In this document: piece after piece, positions 1-5,836 of the stretch
Position numbering within the stretch: position 1 is the first letter of the stretch
Layout of the letters: each line of letters starts with the position of its first letter
Assembly (NCBI GenBank): GCA_934167225.1
Contig: CAKPLD010000020.1
Span: 1 to 18,363 of the forward strand
DNA from: an uncultured Clostridia bacterium
GTDB lineage: Bacteria; Bacillota; Clostridia; TANB77; CAG-508
Reading direction: 5' to 3'
DNA: 18,363 nt
The notes under the pieces: model-generated
The model's input: only the letters and a program-made list of their open reading frames with translations
The model's database searches: none
Told to the model about the DNA's origin: nothing
Position numbers and translations under genes: made by a program

Positions 1-85
1 CCTTCAATCACACATTAATCCCCCAAAAATTAATAATTATTCTAATTCGAACCTACTCTACAATTTTAAAGCTGTGACTTGTAAC
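1..85. repeat. Half copy of MITE-like palindromic repeat at the window's left end
   Basis: From about position 14 to 85 this matches the right half of the complete element at 8784-8899: the CCCCC loop, the AT-rich arm ending in CGAACC, and a tail ending in GTAAC (81-85). The left arm of the palindrome is missing and is replaced by unrelated sequence at 1-13. The same half, inverted, sits at 18286-18351. Either this is the terminal repeat of a longer element that extends out of the window, or the sequence was broken here during assembly because of the repeat. From 86 to 180 I see nothing beyond a short imperfect dyad around TTCCGTATACCGGAA. Confidence 0.8.
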
Positions 86-180
86 TAATAGTAATTTCCG
101 TATACCGGAATTTGGTGTAAGACTAAGTTCCTGTTATATTTTTGAACTGGAATTTAACTTTACATTTTGGGGAGTAAACG

Positions 181-217
181 AAAAAAACAGGGAAGTATTA
201 TGACTCTCTGTTTTTTT
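181..217 (-). terminator. Rho-independent terminator after the VanW-domain gene
   Basis: A 13-bp stem is formed by 181-193 (A7 CAGGGA) and 205-217 (TCTCTG T7), with one G-T wobble and an 11-nt loop. Read on the minus strand the hairpin ends in a run of seven T, as expected for a terminator of the gene ending at 294. The A-run on the other side would allow some activity for plus-strand transcripts as well. Confidence 0.8.
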
Positions 218-293
218 CAATATTAATTGACTTGATGATTTGTATTAGATTAGCACATATTTTATTATATGTAAAATTGTTCAAAATATGATT

Positions 294-1841
294 TTAATGC
301 ACTTTATAAGTATAATTTGAAATTTTCTCAGTTTTAACGACTGCTCCATTCAAACTCAAAGTCCTATAAGTAACAGACTTAATATAAGAAGAAGTACGGC
401 TAGTTACGCTAGCTGAAACATTAACTTCATATTCTGGATCTTGTTTAAATCCCCAAATTTGGAATGATGCAACTCCGTTAGAAACAGAGCAATTTATTTT
501 AATAGCATAATTTCTAGAATTTTTAAACTTAAAATCTTTTACTCCATAAACAACAGTAGCATCACGACCAGCAGTTGCATATGAAGGAACAAATTGATGA
601 TTGTGTAATTCTACAATTTCTAGGTTAGAAAATAATACTGCATTAAATAAAGTTGTAGATATTTGGCAAATACCACCACCTAAACCATCAACTACCTGAC
701 CATTTTGATATATGGCTGCATCTTTATAACCAGCAGATATTGTTCTTTCTCCAACTACGTTATTGTAAGAAAATGTTTCGCCTGGTAGCAAAACTGTTCC
801 ATCAATTTTTCCGGCAGCTAGTCTAAGGTTGGTTGTTCTATTTTTGTTAGAAGCCGCATATTTTGTGGAATAAGATGCTAGTAAATCTGGAAAAGCTTCT
901 TGACCAATCATGTTATTTGTAACATTTGGTTTTAAAATTTTTAGCGGAATTGTGCATTCACTATCTGCTGTTTCAAGTAGTTTTTTTGCTTCATCAACAT
1001 TAAAGTCAATACCATTTTCTGCTGATGTTATTACATGTGTATTAGGCTCAAAAGAAGCATCGACAGCATCTTTGTGGACATCTTGGTAAATTGCTTCTAT
1101 GTTTATTGGATTTGGAGATTCTAATGTTGTATCAAGTTCTATAACTTCATTTATATAATCTAAACTTGAGATTTTTTTACCAATTTTTTGTGCCGTGGAA
1201 TCTACATTTATTACATATCCGTCAGACCCTTTTGTTATAATTAAACTATTTCCATCTATATAATATCCACTTTCTACAACTGCATCTGGCAGTTCAGCCG
1301 AAAAATTATTAAGTATTTTTTTTAGGGATTCTTCATCATATGTTGCAGTTGGAGTTATGTCCATTCCATTAATCATTGTATTAAATATTTTATAGTTATC
1401 TAAAAATATATTGTTTGTTTTTCCACATTGATATGCATAGTTTACTGCTGAGTCTATATCAAATGATAAGTTTATTTCTGATGTTTTTATGTATGTTGTG
1501 TAATCATTATGAATCAAGGTTATATCATTTGATAATTTGTCTGAATAATACTTTTCTAATTTTTCTTTTGCTTCTTGCTTAGTAAGATTTGATACATCTA
1601 TTCCATTAATATGTATTCCTTGTGAAATTATTTGGTTGTGACTATAATTATAAAATGTAAAAGTTCCAAATATAATTATACTAAAAATCAGGAATCCTAT
1701 TAAAAAAATACAAATAGCCGTTATCCAGTGCTTTGAGGCTTTTTCTGAATTATTGGGTATTTGTTTGAATTCGTGATTGCTTTCGTTTTCAGTAGTTTCG
1801 TCTGGAACGATTTCTACTTTTTGTTCTTCTTCTATGATCAT
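294..1841 (-). CDS. VanW family membrane-anchored protein with PG_binding_4-like domain
   Basis: 515 aa. An acidic cytoplasmic leader of about 38 residues is followed by one membrane segment (about 40-66), so most of the protein is extracellular. After the membrane segment comes a repeated region beginning GIHINGIDVSNLTKQEAKEK, typical of the peptidoglycan-binding-like domain (PF12229) found in YoaR/VanW proteins. The VanW domain (about 325-465) shows its hallmark run: LPGETFSYN, VGERT, GYKDAAIY, GGGICQISTTLFNA and LHNHQFVPSY. The tail resembles the usual C-terminus of this group. VanW was named from a vancomycin-resistance cluster, but the biochemical role is unknown and no van genes are present here. 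Start: ATG at 1839-1841 with GAGGT upstream at good spacing. It has its own promoter at 1910-1938 and terminator at 181-217, so it is probably monocistronic. Confidence 0.93.
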   Translation of the reverse strand: MIIEEEQKVEIVPDETTENESNHEFKQIPNNSEKASKHWITAICIFLIGFLIFSIIIFGTFTFYNYSHNQIISQGIHINGIDVSNLTKQEAKEKLEKYYSDKLSNDITLIHNDYTTYIKTSEINLSFDIDSAVNYAYQCGKTNNIFLDNYKIFNTMINGMDITPTATYDEESLKKILNNFSAELPDAVVESGYYIDGNSLIITKGSDGYVINVDSTAQKIGKKISSLDYINEVIELDTTLESPNPINIEAIYQDVHKDAVDASFEPNTHVITSAENGIDFNVDEAKKLLETADSECTIPLKILKPNVTNNMIGQEAFPDLLASYSTKYAASNKNRTTNLRLAAGKIDGTVLLPGETFSYNNVVGERTISAGYKDAAIYQNGQVVDGLGGGICQISTTLFNAVLFSNLEIVELHNHQFVPSYATAGRDATVVYGVKDFKFKNSRNYAIKINCSVSNGVASFQIWGFKQDPEYEVNVSASVTSRTSSYIKSVTYRTLSLNGAVVKTEKISNYTYKVH

Positions 1842-1909
1842 TTTTTTGTACCTCTAAATTATTATATGTTTTAATATTTATTTTGTTATTCTTTCTTTTA
1901 TACCCTTTT

Positions 1910-1938
1910 ATCGTACAATATTATTCATTCTTTGTCAA
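1910..1938 (-). promoter_or_regulatory. Predicted sigma-A promoter for the VanW-domain gene
   Basis: On the minus strand TTGACA (1933-1938) is followed by a 17-nt spacer and TACGAT (1910-1915). It lies between the long hairpin element and the gene, so the hairpin is upstream of the promoter and not in the predicted leader of the VanW mRNA. Confidence 0.6.
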
Positions 1939-1956
1939 TGGATTTTTATAGAAATC

Positions 1957-2215
1957 CTGCAATTCGTGATAAAATCAGGTATAGTGCGAGACTGGCTGTA
2001 AATCAAATTTAACATATCAATGTGTAACTGAAACAATTTTAGAACTTCTTAGTTTAATTTTTGGAAAATGTTCACGTCGAGCGATAGCGAGGACTAAGTG
2101 AAAGGGTGCCAAAAATTAGACTTAGAAGTTCTTAAATTGTGTAGGGAGCCATTGATATGTTAAATTTGATTTACAGCCAGTCTCGCACTATACCTGATTT
2201 TATTACGAATTGCAG
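1957..2215. repeat. Long hairpin element, copy 1 (conserved core with private inverted arms)
   Basis: The whole 259-nt segment folds back on itself. The outer arms 1957-2022 and 2150-2215 are complementary over 66 bp with a single G-T mismatch (1968/2204); the inner 54 bp are perfect. Inside is an asymmetric internal loop (2023-2032 and 2141-2149), then a 32-bp stem (2033-2064 with 2109-2140, three non-Watson-Crick positions) and a 44-nt tip. The tip carries GTC/GAC around AGCGATAGC, followed by AAGTGAAAGGGTGCC. The core from about 2018 to 2154 is closely similar to 3955-4091, but the outer arms are unrelated to those of that copy. The element begins 7 nt after the stop codon of the minus-strand GerMN gene. 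No reading frame fills it. I do not recognise the family. Confidence 0.9.
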
Positions 2216-2222
2216 ATAGAAA

Positions 2223-2762
2223 TTAGTGCAATTTGTATTCTTCATTAAAATTGTCATTGGTTTCTCCACTAACCAGTATTTTTATTGAATTTACCTCATT
2301 TAATTGTGACAATGTATTCAAAATAGTATTTACAATATTATATTTTTGTGTATCTTCCGAAACACTTGCAAGTTCTTCCGAAAAATTTAGAACAATACAA
2401 TTATTTTCAAGTTTTGTATCTAAAATTTTAACATTGTCTGGAAAAACATTTTTCAAAGAATCAGTCTTAGGGCCAGAAATTAATAATTCTACCAAATGTT
2501 TATATGGATTTTCAAGTAAATCAGCAGAATCAATTAATCTTTTTTCACTTTGAATTTGATTATCGGAATCTACAAAATATAAGGTTATATTTGTTTCTCG
2601 TAGCTGTTTATTGCTTATTTCTTCTTCTGGCGTATAATTGGCATAAGAATCATTTTCATTAGACGAATCTTTGCTTTTAAAGTTTTTTATTATAAAAAAA
2701 AGTGAAACCAAAATAATAAATAAAACTAAAAATAATAATAACAATAACTTTTTATTTTTCAT
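2223..2762 (-). CDS. GerMN domain membrane-anchored protein
   Basis: 179 aa. The N-terminus is a positively charged start plus a very hydrophobic segment (about 5-25), acting as an uncleaved anchor or signal peptide; there is no lipobox cysteine. A polar linker (about 30-55) precedes a GerMN-like domain (about 57-172): LYFVDSDNQI, then LLISGP, then FPDNVKILD and VLNFSEEL, followed by a segment of the type NTLSQLNEVNSIKILV. The domain is known from GerM, needed for sporulation and germination in Bacillus, and from related envelope lipoproteins; it is thought to bind protein or ligand outside the membrane. Start: ATG at 2760-2762 with AAGGAGG (2774-2780) upstream. The small proline-rich gene lies 65 bp upstream on the same strand, so the two may be co-transcribed. 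The hairpin element at 1957-2215 follows the stop codon directly. Confidence 0.85.
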   Translation of the reverse strand: MKNKKLLLLLFLVLFIILVSLFFIIKNFKSKDSSNENDSYANYTPEEEISNKQLRETNITLYFVDSDNQIQSEKRLIDSADLLENPYKHLVELLISGPKTDSLKNVFPDNVKILDTKLENNCIVLNFSEELASVSEDTQKYNIVNTILNTLSQLNEVNSIKILVSGETNDNFNEEYKLH

Positions 2763-2827
2763 AATAAAAAAAACCTCCTTAATTTTTCTTTTGTAAATAA
2801 TATTTTTATGTTGTCCATTTTAGAACT

Positions 2828-3073
2828 TTATTTTAATATTTTGTACAACTTAATACAATTAGTAAATTTTTGAAAATTATTTAAAAAATATTCTACCTCA
2901 TTTAAAGATTTACAAGTATTATTTTTCAGCTTTTTAAAATCTACTTTAGGACCAGGCTTTCCAGATGGAGGTTTAGGCTTAGGACAAGGTGGCTTAGGAG
3001 GTGGTGTGGGTGGAGGACATTTACCATCTATATTTCTATTATTTTGATTATTCGCAAAAAATAAATTATTCAT
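2828..3073 (-). CDS. Small proline-rich protein of unknown function
   Basis: 81 aa. An N-terminal Asn-rich stretch is followed by a Pro/Lys/Cys-rich segment (about 19-45: KCPPPTPPPKPPCPKPKPP and more) and a more ordinary lysine-rich, probably helical tail with two further cysteines. There is no signal peptide or membrane segment. The reading frame is supported by a strong Shine-Dalgarno (AAGGAGT, complement of 3081-3087) at good spacing before ATG at 3071-3073. The biased composition resembles small spore-associated or surface proteins of Clostridia, and the neighbouring GerMN gene on the same strand would fit that, but this is inference only. I do not recognise a family. The start codon overlaps the -35 box of the divergent methyltransferase promoter. 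Confidence 0.65.
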   Translation of the reverse strand: MNNLFFANNQNNRNIDGKCPPPTPPPKPPCPKPKPPSGKPGPKVDFKKLKNNTCKSLNEVEYFLNNFQKFTNCIKLYKILK

Positions 3074-3101
3074 TGAAAAAACTCCTTTTTTAGTGTATAA
3101 T
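3073..3101 (+). promoter_or_regulatory. Predicted sigma-A promoter for the trmN6-like gene
   Basis: TTGAAA (3073-3078), a 17-nt spacer and a perfect TATAAT (3096-3101). Transcription would begin near 3108, leaving a short leader before the ATG at 3144. This argues against earlier in-frame starts at 3093 and 3117. The -35 box touches the start codon of the divergent proline-rich gene. Confidence 0.65.
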
Positions 3102-3143
3102 CTTATATTATATAATATGAAATTGAAATTTTGTGGTGAGAAA

Positions 3144-3890
3144 ATGGATGTAAATTTAAAAGAAAATGAGAGAATTGATGATTTAGAATTTAATAATTTA
3201 AAAATAATTCAAAACAAAGAAGGTTTTTGTTTTGGAATAGATAGTGTATTACTTTCTGATTTTTCAAAAAATATGAAAAAAAACTCTAAGGTTATTGATT
3301 TAGGAACCGGAACAGGAATTATTCCAATTCTTTTAACAGGCAAAACAACAAATACACAGCTTACGGGAATTGAAATTCAAGAAGAAGTAGCTCAAATGGC
3401 TCAAAGAAGTGTTTATTTAAATAAACTAGAAAATAGGGTTGAAATATTAAATATGAGTATTTTAGATTTAACAAATAAATTTAAAAGAGCAAGTTTTGAT
3501 GTTGTAACAACAAATCCTCCATATAAAAAAATAAATACAGGTGTTGTAAATGAAAATGATAAAAAACTAATTTCAAGACATGAAATAACAGCTACTTTAG
3601 AGGATTTTATAAAAAATGCATCATTTTTATTGAAGGATTTTGGTGAATTTTACATGGTTCATAGGCCTGAAAGATTGGTTGATATTTTTAGCATAATGAG
3701 GGAAAATAGAATTGAACCTAAAAAGATAAAGTTTGTGTATCCAAATAAAACCAAAAAGACAAATTTGGTACTAATTAAAGGCGTAAAAAATGGAAAGCCC
3801 TTTTTAGAATTTGAGAATAATTTGTATGTTTATAATGATGAGGGGAAATATACTGATGATATTTTAGAAATTTATAATAAAAAAATATAG
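3144..3890 (+). CDS. tRNA1(Val) adenine(37)-N6-methyltransferase-like protein
   Basis: 248 aa from the chosen start. A class I SAM-dependent methyltransferase: motif I DLGTGTGIIP at residues 52-61, the acidic end of strand 2 in LTGIEIQ (about 74-80), and the N6-adenine catalytic motif NPPY at 124-127. The N-terminal FGIDSVLLSDF and the overall length fit the TrmN6/YabB-YfiC family that methylates the adenosine next to the anticodon of tRNA. The same gene is often found beside rsmI in Firmicutes, as here. Start: the frame is open from 3093, but ATG at 3144 has GGTGAG just upstream with the same spacing as the start at 10948 and gives the usual family length. The stop is followed after 6 nt by the second long hairpin element, which separates it from rsmI. 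Confidence 0.88.
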   Translation: MDVNLKENERIDDLEFNNLKIIQNKEGFCFGIDSVLLSDFSKNMKKNSKVIDLGTGTGIIPILLTGKTTNTQLTGIEIQEEVAQMAQRSVYLNKLENRVEILNMSILDLTNKFKRASFDVVTTNPPYKKINTGVVNENDKKLISRHEITATLEDFIKNASFLLKDFGEFYMVHRPERLVDIFSIMRENRIEPKKIKFVYPNKTKKTNLVLIKGVKNGKPFLEFENNLYVYNDEGKYTDDILEIYNKKI

Positions 3891-3896
3891 ATGTAA

Positions 3897-4148
3897 AATA
3901 CAATAATTCAATATGGCTTGCTTAGGTGGAGTGTATCATTAAATTCAGACTATTAATGTGTGACCGGAATAATTTTAAAGCTTCTTAGTTTAGTTTTTGG
4001 AAAATGTTCGCGCCTAAGCGATAGCGAGGGCTAAGTGAAAGGGTGCCGAAAATTAAACTTAGAAGCTCTTAAATTATGTAGGAAGCCATTAATAGTCTGA
4101 ATTTAATGATACACTCCACCTAAGCAAGCCATATTGAATTATTATATT
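3897..4148. repeat. Long hairpin element, copy 2 (conserved core with private inverted arms)
   Basis: 252 nt that fold back on themselves. Arms 3902-3958 and 4087-4143 are perfectly complementary over 57 bp and continue outward to 3897/4148 after one mismatch (3901/4144). Inside: an internal loop (3959-3968, 4078-4086), a 32-bp stem (3969-4000 with 4046-4077) and a 45-nt tip (4001-4045) with GCC/GGC around AGCGATAGC and then AAGTGAAAGGGTGCC. The core matches copy 1 in the same orientation, but the arms share no evident similarity with those of copy 1. It starts 6 nt after the trmN6-like stop codon and ends 21 nt before the rsmI start, so transcripts reading into rsmI would carry a very long hairpin. 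Confidence 0.9.
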
Positions 4149-4169
4149 GGAATAGAAAGGAAGATAAAA

Positions 4170-4994
4170 ATGGCAGGAAATTTATATTTAGTTGCAACTC
4201 CAATTGGAAATTTAGAAGATATTACATTAAGAGCTTTAAGAATATTAAAAGAGGTTGACTACATTGCGGCGGAAGATACGAGAAATACACTAAAATTATT
4301 AAATCATTTTGAAATAAAAAAGCCAATGATTAGTAATCATAGACACAATGAGGAAAATAGGGAAGATGTACTTATTAATATGCTAAAGGAAGGAAAAAAC
4401 ATTGCAGTTGTTTCAGATGCAGGAACACCAGGAATTTCGGATCCAGGAGAAGTAATTGTTAAAAGAGCAATAGAAGAAAATATAAATGTTGTTCCAATTC
4501 CAGGAGCTTGTGCTGCAATAAATGCTTTAATTACTTCTGGATTGGACACAAAAGAATTTGTGTTTGTAGGCTTTTTACCATTAAATAAGAAGCTAAGAAA
4601 AGAGAAGCTAGATGAAATAAAAAATGAAAGAAGAACATGCATTGTATATGAAGCACCACATAAAATGAAAGAATCTTTGAAAGATTTAAAAGATGTTTTA
4701 GAAAATAGAAAAATTGTACTTGCACGAGAATTAACAAAAATTCATGAAGAATTTATTAGGGGCAATATTGATGAGATTATTGAAAAAAGTGAGAATCTAA
4801 AAGGTGAAATGATTTTAATAATAGAAGGCAATAGTGAAATTAAGAGCGAAAACATATTAAATAATTTGAGCTTGGATGAACATTATATGGTTTATGAAAA
4901 ACAGGGGTTGAGTAAAAAAGATATAATAAAGAAAATTGCAAAAGATAGGGATGTTGCAAAAAATGAAATTTATCAGTATTTTATGAAAAAATAA
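4170..4994 (+). CDS. rsmI: 16S rRNA (cytidine1402-2'-O)-methyltransferase
   Basis: 274 aa. RsmI methylates the ribose of C1402 in the ribosomal decoding centre, using SAM. Family signatures are clear: GNLYLVATPIGNLEDITLRA at the N-terminus (residues 3-22), EDTRNTLKLLNHF, VSDAGTPGISDPG and PIPGACAAINALITSGL, with the tetrapyrrole-methylase-type fold implied. The C-terminus is a short lysine-rich helical extension usual for the family. Start: the frame is open to 4134, but that lies inside the hairpin arm; ATG at 4170 is preceded by GAAAGGAAG and matches the conserved MAGxLYLVATPIGN start. The 3' end, including the stop codon, sits inside a 14-bp dyad shared with the convergent AbrB-type gene. 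Confidence 0.96.
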   Translation: MAGNLYLVATPIGNLEDITLRALRILKEVDYIAAEDTRNTLKLLNHFEIKKPMISNHRHNEENREDVLINMLKEGKNIAVVSDAGTPGISDPGEVIVKRAIEENINVVPIPGACAAINALITSGLDTKEFVFVGFLPLNKKLRKEKLDEIKNERRTCIVYEAPHKMKESLKDLKDVLENRKIVLARELTKIHEEFIRGNIDEIIEKSENLKGEMILIIEGNSEIKSENILNNLSLDEHYMVYEKQGLSKKDIIKKIAKDRDVAKNEIYQYFMKK

Positions 4995-5004
4995 AATACT
5001 GATA
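4971..5004. terminator. Bidirectional hairpin overlapping the end of rsmI
   Basis: A perfect 14-bp inverted repeat, 4971-4984 and 4991-5004, with a 6-nt loop. It includes the rsmI stop codon (4992-4994) and lies 6 nt beyond the stop of the convergent gene at 5010. The AT-rich flanks, with a T-run on the minus strand, suggest a terminator serving both convergent genes, although the U-tract is weak on the plus strand. Confidence 0.6.
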
Positions 5005-5009
5005 GATTT

Positions 5010-5291
5010 CTAATTGTTTTCTTCTTCTTCGTCTTCATCTGGTTTAGAATCTAAAGAACATACTCTATTAATACACTTTTTGCAAATTAGTTTGTCTTTA
5101 AATGATATTAAATCTTTTGGATTGTTGCAAAAAATACATCCTGTTTCGAATTTTTTTAAAATTATTGATGTTCCATCTAGGTATATCTCTATTGGATCTT
5201 TTTCTTCTATATCTAGTTTATTTCTAATTTCTTTTGGAATTACGACTCTCCCCAATTCGTCTAATTTCCTAACGATTCCTGTTGATTTCAT
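5010..5291 (-). CDS. AbrB/SpoVT-type transition-state regulator with C-terminal zinc-ribbon-like motif
   Basis: 93 aa. Residues 1-48 are a typical AbrB-type swapped-hairpin DNA-binding domain: MKSTGIVRKLDELGRVVIPK, then EIRNKLDIEEKDPIEIYLDG and IILKKFE. The C-terminal part carries C52-x2-C55 and C70-x2-C73, a spacing that suggests a small zinc ribbon, then an acidic tail. Such AbrB-with-CxxC proteins occur in Clostridia and are assumed to be global transition-phase regulators; the target genes here are unknown. Start: ATG at 5289-5291 with AAGGAGG (complement of 5301-5307). The promoter (5308-5335) is embedded in an imperfect dyad, which would fit autoregulation. Convergent with rsmI, 15 bp apart. 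Confidence 0.88.
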   Translation of the reverse strand: MKSTGIVRKLDELGRVVIPKEIRNKLDIEEKDPIEIYLDGTSIILKKFETGCIFCNNPKDLISFKDKLICKKCINRVCSLDSKPDEDEEEENN

Positions 5292-5307
5292 TTTTTTGTC
5301 CCTCCTT

Positions 5308-5344
5308 ATTATATATGTTGTTATGTTTTTTACAACACATATAT
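5308..5344 (-). promoter_or_regulatory. Promoter and imperfect dyad upstream of the AbrB-type gene
   Basis: On the minus strand TTGTAA (5330-5335) is followed by a 16-nt spacer and TATAAT (5308-5313). The same stretch holds an inverted repeat: ATATATGTTGT from 5311 and ACAACACATATAT from 5332, complementary except for a 2-nt bulge. AbrB proteins prefer AT-rich, bent sites and often repress themselves, so an autoregulatory site is plausible. Confidence 0.5.
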
Positions 5345-5444
5345 ATTAACATATTTTTATATTTTGGTCAATGAAAAATAGACAATTTTTTCCAAAATTT
5401 TGTAATAAAATGGAGAAAAATATTATTGCCGTAGCTTTTTGTCG

Positions 5445-5494
5445 AAATTTGTCAAAAAGTTTTTCTTGACAAATTTTGTAAAAAGGTGTAAGAT
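5445..5494 (+). promoter_or_regulatory. Strong promoter with perfect 11-bp dyad over the -35 box
   Basis: TTGACA (5466-5471), a 17-nt spacer and TAAGAT (5489-5494). The -35 box is part of a perfect inverted repeat: AAATTTGTCAA (5445-5455) and TTGACAAATTT (5466-5476), separated by 10 nt. The centre-to-centre distance is 21 bp, two helical turns, which suits a dimeric repressor. It drives the 35-codon membrane peptide gene at 5533. Confidence 0.55.
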
Positions 5495-5532
5495 TTAACA
5501 AGATAAAAAATTAATTCGAAGGAAAATAGACT

Positions 5533-5640
5533 ATGTTTCTTAAAATTTTATTATTTTTGTTCATATTTATTTTTGTCAGAATATTAGTAATTCAAATATT
5601 ATCTATAAAATTAAGACATGAATTAAATAATGACAAGTAA
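5533..5640 (+). CDS. Small single-pass membrane peptide, unknown function
   Basis: 35 aa. It begins MFLKILLFLFIFIFVRILVI and continues with QILSIKLRHELNNDK. This is one hydrophobic helix of about 20 residues interrupted by a single arginine, followed by a short charged tail. The frame is supported by a ribosome binding site (GAAGGA, 5518-5523) nine bases before the ATG and a well-formed promoter about 40 bp upstream. Short hydrophobic peptides with a charged tail can be type I toxins, regulators of membrane enzymes or sporulation peptides; I cannot tell which. I did not find an evident antisense RNA promoter to support a toxin. The stretch after it (5641-5762) is AT-rich and I see nothing else in it. 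Confidence 0.5.
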   Translation: MFLKILLFLFIFIFVRILVIQILSIKLRHELNNDK

Positions 5641-5762
5641 ATATAAAATAAGTTATTAAACTTGTAGGGAAAATAAAAAAACCCAAAAAAATAAAAATTA
5701 ATCTTTAAAGCCCCTTAAATAAAAAGATAAAATGAATTAAAAATTACCTCTATTATTATATT

Positions 5763-5790
5763 AAAAAAGTAATTGCTAAAAGCAATTACT
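5763..5790 (-). terminator. Terminator after the walJ/murA transcript
   Basis: A perfect 10-bp stem, AGTAATTGCT (5768-5777) with AGCAATTACT (5781-5790), has a 3-nt loop and is followed on the minus strand by T6. It lies 46 bp beyond the stop of the frameshifted walJ gene and is probably the end of the murA-walJ transcript. Confidence 0.75.
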
Positions 5791-5836
5791 AAACAAATAT
5801 GTTTTCTATATTTTATTTTCTCTACATCAATATAAA

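Noticed and set aside
1957..2215. Hairpin element as an ordinary rho-independent terminator.
   Set aside because: The stem is far too long, has a conserved 44-nt tip and internal loop, and lacks a T-run at either edge.
1957..4148. Hairpin elements as retron msr/msd RNA, group II intron remnant or CRISPR-like repeat.
   Set aside because: No reverse transcriptase, intron domain V motif or regular spacer array is present; only two copies occur, 1.7 kb apart, with unrelated arms.
4134..4169. Earlier in-frame start for rsmI at 4134.
   Set aside because: It lies within the arm of the hairpin element, has no ribosome binding site, and adds 12 residues not expected before the conserved N-terminus.
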